Shown: positions 32,311 to 42,183, counted from the first letter of the stretch. The stretch is 64,000 nt of DNA from Streptomyces sp. NBC_00775 (GCF_036347135.1 NZ_CP108938.1:9796001-9860000), one strand, 5' to 3'. The notes: generated by a model not told the origin, from the sequence alone. Program-made: numbers and translations.

Positions 32311-32524
32311 GCCTCACCTCGCTGGAGACCGCTGTATGGAGGGCGAGCGCGCTCGCGGGGCACACCGTGGCAAAGGCGTCTAGCGCGCGCCTCGACGCCG
32401 ACTCGAATCGAACCGGGAGGCGGGCCTTCTACTTGCGTTCGAGGTCGCCTCAAGCGGTGCCCCGAATGCTTCGGGGCACCGCATGGAAAGCCGGATCCAC
32501 TTCAGATATCGGGGGATGAACAGC
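32311..32524. promoter_or_regulatory. Divergent promoter region with SARP-box-like repeats
   Basis: The gap between the 2,3-dehydratase (minus) and KS-alpha (plus) holds TCGACGC (32392-32398) and TCGAATC (32403-32409), two heptamers with an 11-bp period as in SARP sites. A possible -10 (TTCTACT, about 32428) lies downstream for the plus operon. The hairpin at 32455-32481 follows. This would be the main control point of the type II PKS operon. Confidence 0.5.
32455..32481. other. Perfect 12-bp hairpin in the KS-alpha leader
   Basis: CGGTGCCCCGAA (32455-32466) and TTCGGGGCACCG (32470-32481) form a perfect 12-bp stem with a 3-base loop, 44 bases before the KS-alpha ATG. There is no T run. It could be a leader RNA structure, an attenuator or a palindromic protein-binding site. 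Confidence 0.7.
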
Positions 32525-33793
32525 ATGGCCCGAGACGTAGTGATAACGGGTGTCGGCGTGGTCGCTCCAGGCGGAATCGGCAGCAAACCGTTCTGGGACC
32601 TGCTGGTCTCCGGCCGCACCGCGACCCGTACCATCACCCATTTCGACGCCTCGCCCTTTCGTTCGACCGTGGCCGCCGAGTGCGACTTCGACGCGGAGAC
32701 GGAGGGCCTCACGGCCGAGGAGGCCGGCCGGCTCGACCGGGCCACCCAGTTCGCGCTGGTGGCGACCCGCGAAGCGGTGGGCGACAGCGGCCTCGAAACC
32801 GGGGAACTCGACCGTTACCGCACGGGCGTCACCATCGGCAGCGCCGTCGGCTGCACCACCAGCCTGGAACGCGAGTACGTCGTCGCCAGCCACGGCGGCC
32901 GTGACTGGCTCGTCGACCCGGACCTCGCGGTCCCGCACCTCTACGACTACTTCGTGCCGAGCTCGATGGCGGCCGAGGTGGCCTGGGCCGTCGGCGCGCA
33001 GGGCCCGTGCTCCGTGGTCTCCACGGGCTGTACCTCCGGACTCGACGCCGTCGGCCACGCCGTACGGCTCATCGAGGAGGGCTCGGCCGACGTCATGATC
33101 GCGGGCGGCACCGACGCGCCCATCTCACCCATCACCGTCGCCTGTTTCGACGCGATCAGGGCGACCACGCCCCGCAACGACGAACCGGCCACCGCCTCCC
33201 GCCCGTTCGACCGCAGCCGCAACGGCTTCGTGCTCGGCGAGGGCTGCGCGGTCTTCGTCCTGGAGGAGCGGGAGCGGGCACAGGCCCGCGGCGCCCATGT
33301 GTACGCGGGCGTCGGCGGGTTCGCCTCACGGTGCAACGCCTTCCACATGACGGGGCTGCGCCCGGACGGCAAGGAGATGGCCGCCGCCATCGAGACGGCC
33401 CTCGTGGAGGCCGGGGTGACGGCGGACGAGGTGAGTTACATCAACGCGCACGGCTCCGGCACCAAGCAGAACGACCGGCACGAGACCGCCGCGTTCAAGA
33501 AGGCGCTGGGCGACCACGCCCGCCGTACGCCCGTCAGTTCCATCAAGTCGATGATCGGCCACTCGCTCGGTGCGATCGGCTCCGTCGAACTCGCGGCCTG
33601 CGCGCTCGCCATCGAGAACGGCGCGGTTCCACCGACGGCCAATCTGCACGAGCCGGACCCGGAATGCGACCTGGACTATGTGCCGTTGGTCGCACGTGAG
33701 GCGCGGCTCGACGTCGTCCTCAGCGTCGGCAGCGGATTCGGCGGCTTCCAGAGCGCGATGGTGCTCACCCGGCCCGGTCGGGCGCAGCGGTGA
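32525..33793 (+). CDS. Type II PKS ketosynthase alpha
   Basis: A 422-residue KS-alpha, the usual length. Active-site Cys169 sits in [14 protein letters not shown]; the His residues are in '[16 protein letters not shown]' and '[13 protein letters not shown]'. Together with KS-beta and ACP it builds the decaketide-type chain of the aromatic core from malonyl units. GGGGG at 32511-32515 nine bases upstream selects ATG 32525 over 32516. First gene of the long plus-strand operon to RmlB. Confidence 0.97.
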   Translation: MARDVVITGVGVVAPGGIGSKPFWDLLVSGRTATRTITHFDASPFRSTVAAECDFDAETEGLTAEEAGRLDRATQFALVATREAVGDSGLETGELDRYRTGVTIGSAVGCTTSLEREYVVASHGGRDWLVDPDLAVPHLYDYFVPSSMAAEVAWAVGAQGPCSVVSTGCTSGLDAVGHAVRLIEEGSADVMIAGGTDAPISPITVACFDAIRATTPRNDEPATASRPFDRSRNGFVLGEGCAVFVLEERERAQARGAHVYAGVGGFASRCNAFHMTGLRPDGKEMAAAIETALVEAGVTADEVSYINAHGSGTKQNDRHETAAFKKALGDHARRTPVSSIKSMIGHSLGAIGSVELAACALAIENGAVPPTANLHEPDPECDLDYVPLVAREARLDVVLSVGSGFGGFQSAMVLTRPGRAQR

Positions 33794-35013
33794 ACGCAGC
33801 CGTCGTCACGGGCATCGGAGTCGTCGCGCCGAACGGTCTGAGCACCGAGGAGTACTGGAGCGCCGCCCTCGCGGGCCGCTCCGGCATAGGCCGTATCACC
33901 CGCTTCGACCCCGAGCGCTACCGTGCCACCCTGGCCGGCGAGATCCGCGGCTTCGACCCCGCCGCCCATCTGCCCAGCCGGCTGATCCCCCAGACCGACC
34001 ACTCCACCCGGCTCTCCCTCGTCGCCGCCGACCAGGCCATCCGTGACGCCGGCCTGGACACCGGGCAACTGCCCGAGTACGGCGTGGGCGTGGTCACCGC
34101 CAACAGCGCGGGCGGTTTCGAGTTCGGGCACCAGGAACTCGACAACCTGTGGCGCCAGGGACCCGAGTACGTCAGCGCGTACCAGTCCTTCGCCTGGTTC
34201 TACGCGGTCAACACCGGCCAGATCTCGATCCGGCACGGCCTGCGCGGCCCCAGCGGAGTGCTGGTCGCCGACGAGGCGGGCGGCCTCGACGCCCTCGCCC
34301 AGGCCCGGCGCCTGCTGCGCCGTGACCTGAACGCCGTGGTCACCGGCGCGGTCGACGGATCCCTGTGCCCCTGGGGCTGGATCGCCCAGACCGCGACCGG
34401 ACAGCTGAGCGCGGCGCAGGACCCGGCACTCGCGTACCGCCCGTTCGACGAGGAGGCCGCCGGTTTCGTCCCGGGCGAGGGCGGCGCGATCCTGGTCGTC
34501 GAGGACGAGGCGGCCGCCCGCAAACGCCACGCTCCCCAGGTCCACGGCAGGCTCCTCGGATACGCCGCCACCTTCGACCCCAAGCCGGGCACCGCACCCG
34601 CCGACGACACGTCGGCGCTGCGCGGGGCGATCGAACTCGCCCTCGCCGACGCCGGTGCCGCACCCGATGACATCGATGCCGTCTTCGCCGACGCGGCCGG
34701 CATTCCGCACCTCGACCGGGCGGAGGCCGCCGCGCTCACCGCGGTCTTCGGTGAGCGCGAGCTCCCGGTCGCCATCCCCAAGACGCTGACCGGCCGGCTG
34801 TGCGCGGGCGCGGGACCACTGGACGTCGCGACCGCGCTGCTCGCCCTGCGCGACGGCGTCCTTCCCCCGGCGGCGCACACCCGGCCGTCGCCCCGGTACG
34901 GGCTCCAGGTGATCGTCGACCGGCCGCTGGAGCTCCGTATGGGCGCCGTGCTGGTCGTCGCCCGCGGCCTCGGCGGCTTCAACTCCGCGATGGTCGTGGG
35001 CGCGTCCCACTGA
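33790..35013 (+). CDS. Type II PKS ketosynthase beta (chain length factor)
   Basis: A 407-residue KS-beta, coupled to KS-alpha by a GTGA overlap as in nearly all type II clusters. The active-site Cys is absent as expected, but the usual Gln is Glu162: the motif reads [14 protein letters not shown] instead of the common AEQAGGLDA. Gln in that position is linked to malonyl-ACP decarboxylation and priming. The partner heterodimer sets chain length; the length itself cannot be read safely from the sequence. Confidence 0.95.
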   Translation: MNAAVVTGIGVVAPNGLSTEEYWSAALAGRSGIGRITRFDPERYRATLAGEIRGFDPAAHLPSRLIPQTDHSTRLSLVAADQAIRDAGLDTGQLPEYGVGVVTANSAGGFEFGHQELDNLWRQGPEYVSAYQSFAWFYAVNTGQISIRHGLRGPSGVLVADEAGGLDALAQARRLLRRDLNAVVTGAVDGSLCPWGWIAQTATGQLSAAQDPALAYRPFDEEAAGFVPGEGGAILVVEDEAAARKRHAPQVHGRLLGYAATFDPKPGTAPADDTSALRGAIELALADAGAAPDDIDAVFADAAGIPHLDRAEAAALTAVFGERELPVAIPKTLTGRLCAGAGPLDVATALLALRDGVLPPAAHTRPSPRYGLQVIVDRPLELRMGAVLVVARGLGGFNSAMVVGASH

Positions 35014-35049
35014 GCCTCGCCCCGCTCAGCAATCCAGAGGAGAAATGCC

Positions 35050-35307
35050 ATGCCAGAGCTGACCCTTGGCGAACTCGCCCGCATCCTGCGCGAGTGCGCG
35101 GGCGAAGGCGAGAGCGCCGATCTCGACGGGGAGTTCGCGGACGTCCTCTTCGCCGACCTCGGATACGACTCGCTGGCCGTCCTGGAGACCGCGGCCAGGC
35201 TGAAACGGGACTACGGCGTCGACCTGACCGACGACGAGGTCAACGAGGTCGGCACGCCGGGCAGGCTCCTCGAACTGGCCAGGCGCCAGATCGCCGCGAC
35301 TTCATGA
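35050..35307 (+). CDS. Type II PKS acyl carrier protein
   Basis: An 85-residue ACP with the phosphopantetheine Ser41 in '[12 protein letters not shown]'. It carries the growing polyketide for the KS-alpha/beta pair. An out-of-frame ATG at 35045 overlaps the true start at 35050, which follows AGAGGAGA. Its stop overlaps the ATG of the carboxyltransferase gene (ATGA), coupling ACP and malonyl-CoA supply. Confidence 0.96.
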   Translation: MPELTLGELARILRECAGEGESADLDGEFADVLFADLGYDSLAVLETAARLKRDYGVDLTDDEVNEVGTPGRLLELARRQIAATS

Positions 35308-37004
35308 CCGCCCCCGCCGACACGACCGCGGTGGCCGCCGCCTGGTGGCTGTGCGACCACTGCCGGCGCCCCGTCTACGCCAAGCGGCTGGCCCGGTCGG
35401 CCGGCGTGTGCCCGGAGTGCGGCCACCACCGGCGGCTGTCGGCGCGGGAGAGACTCGATCAGCTTCTCGACCCGGGGTCGGCCGACCTCCTCAGCGCGCC
35501 GCGCACCACCGACGACGCGCTCGGCTTCACCGACACCCGGCCCTACCACGAGCGGCTGGCCGAGGCCCGGGAACGCACGGGGCTCGACGACGCCGCGATC
35601 GCCGTCCGCGGCCGTATCGGCGGTGTCGAGGTGGCCCTCGTCGCCATGGAGTTCGGCTTCATGGGCGGCAGCCTCAGCGGCGGCGTCGGTGAACTCATCA
35701 CGCTCACGGCCGAGACGGCCCTCACCGAGCGGCGGCCACTGATCATCGTCTGCGCGTCCGGCGGCGCCCGGATGCAGGAGGGCCTGATCTCCCTGATGCA
35801 GATGGCGAAGACCAGCCAGGCCCTGCTCGCCCTCGACGAGGCCGGCCTCGCCACGGTCTCCGTCATCACCGATCCGGTGTATGGGGGAGTGGCCGCCTCG
35901 TTCGCCACGCTCTGCGATGTGATCGTGGCCGAGCCGGGGGCCCGCATGGGCTTCGCGGGACCGCGCGTCATCGAGCGCACCATCAACGAGCGGCTGCCGG
36001 AGAACTTCCAGCGCGCGGAGTTCCTGCGCGAGCACGGCCAGGTCGACGTGGTCGCTCCGCGCGGTGAGCTGCGCGCGACCCTGACCCGGCTGCTGGGCGC
36101 GCTGGGTCCCGCGGAGCACGTCGAGCAGGAGGAGCCCCACACGCCGGACTCCGTCCTGCTCACCGACCCGGAACAGGTCCCCGACCTCGACCCCTGGCGG
36201 GCCGTCCGGCTGGCCAGGAACCTCGAACGCCCCACCGCCCTGGACTACATCGGCCTGCTCGTCGAGGACTTCCAGGAACTGCACGGCGACCGGCTCGGCG
36301 GTGACTGCCCGGCCACGGTCGGAGGAGTCGGTCTGTTCGGCGGCCGGCCCGTGATGGTGATCGGCCAGCAGAAGGGACACACCGCGGCGGCGCTGCGGGA
36401 GCGGAACTTCGGCATGCCGGTGCCCGCCGGTTACCGCAAGGCCGCCCGGCTGATGCGGCTGGCAGCCAAGGTGGGCATCCCGGTGCTCACGCTGGTCGAC
36501 ACCAGCGGCGCGTACCCGGGCGTCGAGGCGGAACGCGGCGGCCAGGCCGTGGCCATCGCCGAGAACCTGCGGCTGATGTCCGGGCTGCCCGTGCCGATCG
36601 TCACCGTGATCGTCTCGGAGGGCGGCAGCGGAGGCGCTCTCGGGCTCGCGGTCGCCGACCGGGTGCTGGCACTGAGCAACGCCGTCTACTCGGTGATCAG
36701 CCCTGAGGGATGCGCCGCGATCCTGTGGCGCGACCCGGACGCGGCCCCCCTCGCGGCCCGCGAACTCGGGCTGCACGCACGGGAGTTGCTTGCTCAGGGG
36801 GTCGTCGACGGAGTCGTCCCCGAACCCGAGGGTGGTGCGCAGAGCGATCACCGGACCACGGCGGAGCGCCTCGCCGGAGCTGTACGGCCGCTGCTCGAAG
36901 AACTGACAGAGCTGACCACCGATCAACTGCTGGCCAGGCGGCGGGCCCGGTTCCGCGTGTTCGGAAGCCAGACACCGCCCGACCGCCCGGTACCAGAGAG
37001 GTAG
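35304..37004 (+). CDS. Acetyl-CoA carboxylase carboxyltransferase, fused beta-alpha subunits (AccD-AccA)
   Basis: A 566-residue fusion. Residues 1-285 are AccD-like with a zinc finger (Cys17, Cys20, Cys36, Cys39) and '[20 protein letters not shown]'; residues 300-566 are AccA-like ('[20 protein letters not shown]', '[15 protein letters not shown]'). It transfers carboxyl from biotin to acetyl-CoA to make malonyl-CoA. Actinomycete primary carboxylases are organised differently, so this E. coli-type set is a dedicated supply for the type II PKS, as in the polyketomycin and jadomycin clusters (family knowledge). Confidence 0.95.
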   Translation: MTAPADTTAVAAAWWLCDHCRRPVYAKRLARSAGVCPECGHHRRLSARERLDQLLDPGSADLLSAPRTTDDALGFTDTRPYHERLAEARERTGLDDAAIAVRGRIGGVEVALVAMEFGFMGGSLSGGVGELITLTAETALTERRPLIIVCASGGARMQEGLISLMQMAKTSQALLALDEAGLATVSVITDPVYGGVAASFATLCDVIVAEPGARMGFAGPRVIERTINERLPENFQRAEFLREHGQVDVVAPRGELRATLTRLLGALGPAEHVEQEEPHTPDSVLLTDPEQVPDLDPWRAVRLARNLERPTALDYIGLLVEDFQELHGDRLGGDCPATVGGVGLFGGRPVMVIGQQKGHTAAALRERNFGMPVPAGYRKAARLMRLAAKVGIPVLTLVDTSGAYPGVEAERGGQAVAIAENLRLMSGLPVPIVTVIVSEGGSGGALGLAVADRVLALSNAVYSVISPEGCAAILWRDPDAAPLAARELGLHARELLAQGVVDGVVPEPEGGAQSDHRTTAERLAGAVRPLLEELTELTTDQLLARRRARFRVFGSQTPPDRPVPER

Positions 37005-37008
37005 TGAG

Positions 37009-37536
37009 ATGCCCACGCCCGACAGCGTTGCCACCCTCGACGCTCTGATGAGCGACGGACGCCCCGACACCCTTCCCACGGTTCTGGAGGCCGCCAAGAC
37101 GAGCATGATCGAGCTCTTGTCGGAGGCTCCCGTTCCGCCCTCCGCGGTCCGCGTGTCCGTCGGCCCGGTCACCATCGAGATGGACTGGCCGAACGCGGCC
37201 CCGTCGGCGGCCGCCGCACCGGCACCCGACGTTCCCGCGTCGGCCGCACCGGCCCCGAGTGCCACGGCACCGGCCGGACAGCCACCGCTCGACCACATCC
37301 ACGCCCCGACGGTCGGGGTCTTCTACCGGGCGCCCGAACCCGGCGCCAAACCCTTCGTGACCGAGGGGGACACGGTCGTGCCCGGCCAACAGGTGGGCCT
37401 CGTCGAGGCGATGAAGCTGATGATCCCCATCGAGTCCGACCGGCACGGCGTCATCGACGAGTTCCTCCAGCCCAACGGCGCCCTGGTCGAGTACGGCGAC
37501 CCGCTGTGCTCTCTCGTCCCGGCCGACGGGCGGTGA
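37009..37536 (+). CDS. accB: Biotin carboxyl carrier protein (AccB)
   Basis: A 175-residue BCCP with an N-terminal domain, an Ala/Pro-rich linker (about residues 63-90) and a C-terminal biotinyl domain with Lys136 in the EAMKLM motif. It carries carboxybiotin between AccC and the AccDA fusion. It begins 4 bases after the carboxyltransferase stop and is followed 6 bases later by accC. Confidence 0.95.
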   Translation: MPTPDSVATLDALMSDGRPDTLPTVLEAAKTSMIELLSEAPVPPSAVRVSVGPVTIEMDWPNAAPSAAAAPAPDVPASAAPAPSATAPAGQPPLDHIHAPTVGVFYRAPEPGAKPFVTEGDTVVPGQQVGLVEAMKLMIPIESDRHGVIDEFLQPNGALVEYGDPLCSLVPADGR

Positions 37537-37542
37537 GGCGCC

Positions 37543-38955
37543 GTGTTCCGCACCGTCCTCATCGCCAACCGGGGTGAGATAGCGCTGCGCGTCGCGCGCG
37601 CCTGCCGGGAACTGGGCATCCGGGTCGCCGTCGTGTACTCCACCGAGGACACCGACAGCGAAGTCGTACGGTACGCCGACGAGGCGGTCCGTATCGGCCC
37701 CGGAGCGGCCCAGGCCAGTTACCTCAGTATCCCGGCCGTCATCGAGGCCGCCCGGCGCACCGGGGCCGACGCCATCCACCCCGGCTACGGATTCCTCTCC
37801 GAGAACGCCGACTTCGCCGAGGTGTGCGCCGCCGAGGGCATCACCTTCATCGGCCCGCCCCCGGAGGTGATGGAGGCGCTGGGGGACAAGTCCACCTGCC
37901 GCGCCCTCATGGCCGATGCCGGGCTGCCCCTGCTGCCCGGCACCCTGGACCCCGTCTCCTCGTCCCGCGAGGCCGAGGCGCTCGCCGCCGAGATCGGCTT
38001 TCCCGTGGTGGTCAAGGCGGTCGCGGGCGGCGGCGGCCGCGGTATCGGAGTGGCGTACGGCGCGGACGAGTTCCCCGCCGTCTACCGGGAGACCCGGCGT
38101 CACGCCGCCGCCGTCTTCGGGGACGGCAGGGTCTATCTGGAGCGCTATCTGCAGTCCGCGCGGCATGTCGAGATCCAGGTGCTCGCCGACCGCTACGGCA
38201 ACGTCATCCACCTCGGCGAGCGCGACTGCTCGGTGCAGCGCCGCCACCAGAAGCTGATCGAGGAGGCCCCGGCACCCGGCCTGGACCAGGAGGTCCTCGC
38301 CGCGATGGCGGAACACGCCGTCCAGGGCGCCAAGGCCGCCGGCTATGTGGGCGCGGGCACCTTCGAGTTCCTCTACGACGGCAGCGGCCGCTTCTACTTC
38401 ATGGAGGTCAACTGCCGTATCCAGGTGGAGCATCCGGTCACCGAACTGGTCACGGGCATCGATCTGGTCCATGAGCAGCTGTGGGTCGCCGCGGGCCATC
38501 CGCTGCGGATCGGCCAGCAGGACATCGCGCCCCGCGGCTGCGCCGTCGAGTGCCGCATCAACGCCGAGGACGTCGACCGGGAGTTCACACCGACCCCCGG
38601 AGTCATCGACGAACTCGCCCTGCCCTCGGGCCCGTTCGTGCGCGTGGACACCCATGTGCGCCGAGGCTCGCGCATCTCCGTCTTCTACGACCCGCTGCTC
38701 GCCAAGGTCACCGTCTGGGCACCCGACCGGGAGCTCGCGCTGGCCCGGATGGGCCGGGCCCTGGACGAGGTCCGTGTCGACGGCAAGGGCATGCGTACCA
38801 CGGCGGGTTTCCTCCGCTCGGTCGTCGACAGCGACGAGTTCAGCACGGCCCGGCACGACACCGGGCTCGTCGGCCGGCTCCTGGAGCCGGGACCGGCCGC
38901 CCGAGGGACCCAGGACCTGGGTCCCGCACAGGTGAAACCACCGAACGCCTCGTAG
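37543..38955 (+). CDS. accC: Biotin carboxylase (AccC)
   Basis: A 470-residue ATP-grasp biotin carboxylase: 'LIANRGEIALRVARACRELG', 'HPGYGFLSENADFAEVC', glycine loop 'KAVAGGGGRGIGV', and the active-site stretch 'EVNCRIQVEHPVTELVTG', in which the usual NTR is NCR. It carboxylates the biotin of AccB. GTG start behind GGTGAGG. Third member of the private carboxylase set. Confidence 0.95.
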   Translation: MFRTVLIANRGEIALRVARACRELGIRVAVVYSTEDTDSEVVRYADEAVRIGPGAAQASYLSIPAVIEAARRTGADAIHPGYGFLSENADFAEVCAAEGITFIGPPPEVMEALGDKSTCRALMADAGLPLLPGTLDPVSSSREAEALAAEIGFPVVVKAVAGGGGRGIGVAYGADEFPAVYRETRRHAAAVFGDGRVYLERYLQSARHVEIQVLADRYGNVIHLGERDCSVQRRHQKLIEEAPAPGLDQEVLAAMAEHAVQGAKAAGYVGAGTFEFLYDGSGRFYFMEVNCRIQVEHPVTELVTGIDLVHEQLWVAAGHPLRIGQQDIAPRGCAVECRINAEDVDREFTPTPGVIDELALPSGPFVRVDTHVRRGSRISVFYDPLLAKVTVWAPDRELALARMGRALDEVRVDGKGMRTTAGFLRSVVDSDEFSTARHDTGLVGRLLEPGPAARGTQDLGPAQVKPPNAS

Positions 38956-38969
38956 GGAAGGTTCAGCTC

Positions 38970-40034
38970 ATGAAAGCGCTCGTGCTTTCCGGCGGTTCAG
39001 GAACCCGGCTGCGGCCGATCACCCACACGCTGGCCAAACAGCTCGTGCCGGTGGGCAACAAGCCGGTGCTGTTCCACGGTCTGGAAGCGATCGCCGCCGC
39101 GGGGGTGACGGAGACCGGCATCGTGGTGGGCGACACCCGTGCCCAGATCCAGGCCGCCGTCGGCGACGGCTCGCGGTTCGGCCTGGAGGTCTCCTATCTG
39201 TGGCAGCGGGAGCCGCTCGGTCTGGCCCATGCAGTGAAGATAGCCCGCGACTTCCTCGGGGACGACGACTTCGTGATGTATCTGGGCGACAACGTCGTCT
39301 TCGACGGCATCACCGAGTTCGTGGAGCGTTTCCGGGAGCGGCGGCCCGCCGCGCAGATCATGCTCGCGCAGGTCGACGACCCCCGGCAGTTCGGCGTCGC
39401 CGAGGTGTCCGCCGACGGCCGGGTGACGGGACTTCAGGAAAAACCCCGCCGGCCACGGAGCGATCTCGCCGTCGTGGGCGTCTACCTGTTCAGCTCGGCC
39501 ATCCACAAGGCGGTCGCCGAAGTGGAGCCCTCGGCCCGCGGTGAACTGGAGATCACCGACGCGGTGCAGTGGCTCATCGACCACGATCTGCGGGCGGAGG
39601 CCGCCGTCATGACCGGCTGCTGGAAGGACACCGGCAACGTGCCCGACATGCTGGAGGTCAACCGCCTGGTGCTGCGATCCCTGGAACCGTCCAGCGCCGG
39701 GATCGTGCGCGACAGCGAGATCAACGGCCAGGTGGTCGTCGAGCCCGGGGCGCGCGTGACCGGCTCCGTGGTCGTCGGCCCCGCTGTGATCGGCTCCGGC
39801 GCGACCGTAACCAACTCCCGTATCGGCCCCTACACCTCGATCGCCGAGGACTGCAGCATTGCCGACAGCTGGATCCGTGACTCCATCGTCATGCCGCGCG
39901 CCTCGATCACGGGGGTGCGGCCTCTGGAGTCCTCGCTGATAGGCCAGGACGTGGAGATCACCCGCACCCCCGAACCGCCGAGCGCCCACCGCCTCGTCCT
40001 CGGGGACCGCAGCCGAGTGCAGATCGCGTCATGA
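38970..40034 (+). CDS. Glucose-1-phosphate thymidylyltransferase (long StrD type)
   Basis: A 354-residue nucleotidyltransferase: 'LVLSGGSGTRLRPITHTLAKQLVP', 'MYLGDNVVFDG', 'LQEKPRRPRSDLAVVGVYLF', then a C-terminal left-handed beta-helix region ('SEINGQVVVEPGARVTGSVV'). This long form is typical of antibiotic clusters. It makes dTDP-glucose, the entry point for both deoxysugars. The ATGA at its end couples it to RmlB. Confidence 0.95.
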   Translation: MKALVLSGGSGTRLRPITHTLAKQLVPVGNKPVLFHGLEAIAAAGVTETGIVVGDTRAQIQAAVGDGSRFGLEVSYLWQREPLGLAHAVKIARDFLGDDDFVMYLGDNVVFDGITEFVERFRERRPAAQIMLAQVDDPRQFGVAEVSADGRVTGLQEKPRRPRSDLAVVGVYLFSSAIHKAVAEVEPSARGELEITDAVQWLIDHDLRAEAAVMTGCWKDTGNVPDMLEVNRLVLRSLEPSSAGIVRDSEINGQVVVEPGARVTGSVVVGPAVIGSGATVTNSRIGPYTSIAEDCSIADSWIRDSIVMPRASITGVRPLESSLIGQDVEITRTPEPPSAHRLVLGDRSRVQIAS

Positions 40035-41014
40035 GCGGCCCGCGGATTCTGGTCACCGGCGGCGCCGGTTTCATCGGTTCGCACTATGTGCGCGCCGTGC
40101 TGGCCGGGGAGTATCCCGCATATGTCGATGCGGAGGTGACGGTTCTCGACAAACTGACCTACGCCGGAAATCCAGCCAATTTGGACGATGTAAGGTGCGA
40201 GCTCGTATGGGGAGATTTATGCGATCCCGAGCTGCTGGGCAAGGTGATACCTGGCCAAGATGTGGTCGTCAATTTCGCCGCGGAATCGCATGTCGACCGT
40301 TCCATCACCGGCGCCGCCGAATTCGTACGGACCAACGTGCTCGGTGTCCAGACCCTGCTCCAGGCCTGCCTGGAGGCGGGCACACCGCGCATAGTTCAGG
40401 TCTCGACGGACGAGGTGTACGGATCCATCGACACCGGTTCGTGGGACGAGGACGCCCCGCTCCGGCCCCGCTCGCCCTACGCGGCGTCCAAGGCCGGCGG
40501 CGACCTGGTGGCCCGTGCCTACGCGGTCACGCACGGCCTGCCCGTGTCGATCACCCGCTGCGGCAACAACTACGGGCCGCGCCAGTTCCCCGAGAAGGTC
40601 ATCCCGCTCTTCATCAGCAGGCTGCTGGAGGGCCGGAAGGTGCCGTTGTACGGGGACGGCGGCAACATCCGCGACTGGGTGCACGTCGAGGACCACTGCC
40701 GTGGCGTGCAGCTCGTCGCCGAACGCGGTGCGCCCGGCGAGGTCTACCACATCGCGGGCACCGCCGAACTGACCAACCGTGAGCTGACGCAGCGCCTGCT
40801 CGAAGCCTGCGGCCGCGGCTGGGACATGGTGGAGCACGTCGTGGACCGCAAGGGCCACGACCGTCGCTACAGCCTCGACGCCGGCAAGCTGCGCGCGCTC
40901 GGTTTCACTCCTCGCATCCCCTTCGACGAAGGACTGGCCGAGACTGTTCGCTGGTATGTGGATCACCCTGAGTGGCGCATAGGTCAAAGCTTTGTTCAAA
41001 GGGAGGGGCAATAA
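40031..41014 (+). CDS. dTDP-glucose 4,6-dehydratase
   Basis: A 327-residue RmlB: 'ILVTGGAGFIGSHYVRAVL' NAD-binding motif, 'NFAAESHVDRSI', catalytic Thr-Asp-Glu in 'VQVSTDEVYGSID' and YxxxK in RSPYAASKAGG. It yields dTDP-4-keto-6-deoxyglucose. Codon 63 is TTA (40217-40219), rare in such genomes, and the stretch 40120-40300 is noticeably poorer in GC at third positions than neighbouring genes. Last gene of the PKS-carboxylase-sugar operon. Confidence 0.95.
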   Translation: MSGPRILVTGGAGFIGSHYVRAVLAGEYPAYVDAEVTVLDKLTYAGNPANLDDVRCELVWGDLCDPELLGKVIPGQDVVVNFAAESHVDRSITGAAEFVRTNVLGVQTLLQACLEAGTPRIVQVSTDEVYGSIDTGSWDEDAPLRPRSPYAASKAGGDLVARAYAVTHGLPVSITRCGNNYGPRQFPEKVIPLFISRLLEGRKVPLYGDGGNIRDWVHVEDHCRGVQLVAERGAPGEVYHIAGTAELTNRELTQRLLEACGRGWDMVEHVVDRKGHDRRYSLDAGKLRALGFTPRIPFDEGLAETVRWYVDHPEWRIGQSFVQREGQ

Positions 41015-41213
41015 CGGTAACGGACTGTGTCCACGTTTGAAGCATGGCGCTGGTTAATTAGGTCCAGCGCATTCCTGCCTGCAGTCCTGATCTTAAACTC
41101 GCGAGTAAGCCATGTTCTTGATGTCTTCTCGTGATAATCTGATTCGTCTCGGATCGCCTTAGCAGCACTGACTGCGGGGGTAAGTTGTTTTTGGCCATCC
41201 TGGGGGTAGCAAG
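41015..41213 (+). promoter_or_regulatory. Low-GC promoter/leader of the small SARP gene
   Basis: This 199-bp gap is far richer in A and T than the rest of the window. GCGCTGG (41047-41053) and CCAGCGC (41064-41070) form a 7-bp inverted repeat around TTAATTAGGT, a possible terminator for the upstream operon or an operator. The remainder should hold the promoter of the regulator at 41214; no -35/-10 pair is clear enough to name. Confidence 0.45.
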
Positions 41214-42026
41214 ATGAAGCTCGGAGTGCTCGGTACGTTAACCATCGATGATGTCGAAGTGGCGGAAATCCTGACGGCACCCAAGCCTCGCAGTGTGCTG
41301 GCGATGCTGATGCTCGAGCCCGGCCGTGCGGTGTCCACGGCGTCCCTGATCCAAGAGCTCTGGGACGAGCGCCCACCGCGCAGCGCGTCCACGACGCTCC
41401 AGACGTACGTCCTGCAGTTGCGCCGCATGTTCCGGGACATCTCACAGGATATGGGCCAGCCTCCGTCGGACGCGCTCGTTACCAGGGTCCCGGGGTATCT
41501 CCTGCAGGCCGACCAGACCGAACACGACCTCAGCGCGTACGAAACCCTGGTCGAGCAGGGACAGAAGTTCCTGGAACAGGGCGACAACGAGAAGGCCGAA
41601 GGGCAGTTGTCCCGCGCGCTCGAACTCTGGCGTGGCGCCCCACTGAGCGACGTACGCCCGGGGCCGCTGCTCTATCCGCAGATCTGCGGCCTGGAGGAGA
41701 GCCGGCTCGCGGCGACCGAGATGCGCATCGAGGCCAACCTGCGGCTCGGCCGGCACCGTGAGGTGCAGAGCGAACTGACCGTCCTGGTGGGCAGCTACCC
41801 CCTGCACGAGGGGATCCGCGTCAAGCACATGCTGGCCCTGTTCCGGGCCGGCCGGCTGTCCGCCGCGCTCGACTCGTTCCACCAGTACCGGCACCGTCTG
41901 GTGACCGACCTGGGTCTCGAACCGTCCCCACGCATACGGGGCCTGCAGCACGCGATGCTGTGCTTCGACCCCATGGCAGACTCCCTGGCGATTCTCGACC
42001 GTGTGGCGTCGAGCGTTTCCCACTGA
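41214..42026 (+). CDS. SARP-family pathway-specific activator
   Basis: A 270-residue Streptomyces antibiotic regulatory protein: N-terminal winged helix ('VSTASLIQELWDERPPRSAS', 'TLQTYVLQLRRMF') and bacterial transcriptional activation domain ('HDLSAYETLVEQGQKFLEQG' to the end). Codon 9 is TTA (41238-41240), so translation should need the bldA tRNA, tying production to development. Sites of the 11-bp heptamer type in three divergent promoters are its likely targets. Confidence 0.94.
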   Translation: MKLGVLGTLTIDDVEVAEILTAPKPRSVLAMLMLEPGRAVSTASLIQELWDERPPRSASTTLQTYVLQLRRMFRDISQDMGQPPSDALVTRVPGYLLQADQTEHDLSAYETLVEQGQKFLEQGDNEKAEGQLSRALELWRGAPLSDVRPGPLLYPQICGLEESRLAATEMRIEANLRLGRHREVQSELTVLVGSYPLHEGIRVKHMLALFRAGRLSAALDSFHQYRHRLVTDLGLEPSPRIRGLQHAMLCFDPMADSLAILDRVASSVSH

Positions 42027-42115
42027 ATATTTCTTGAAAGGCAACCGGGAAAATAGCTCGCGCACGATTTATTGGCGTCATCAGCTTTCGGATACCGCAA
42101 AGTAATAAATGCTCG

Positions 42116-42134
42116 CCGGGCGCACTCCGCCCGG
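42116..42134. terminator. Hairpin between SARP and O-methyltransferase genes
   Basis: CCGGGCG (42116-42122), loop CACTC, CGCCCGG (42128-42134). It sits between converging genes and is a modest terminator candidate (7 bp, no T run). Confidence 0.5.
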
Positions 42135-42183
42135 GGCGTGGAGCCCCGGACGGAGGTGGACGGCTGTTGTCTTCCCGCGGCCG

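Noticed and set aside
38970..41014. RmlA-RmlB as part of a rhamnose cell-wall locus
   Set aside because: RmlA is the long StrD type and both are coupled to the PKS operon; the only RmlC-like gene is far away and RmlD is absent.
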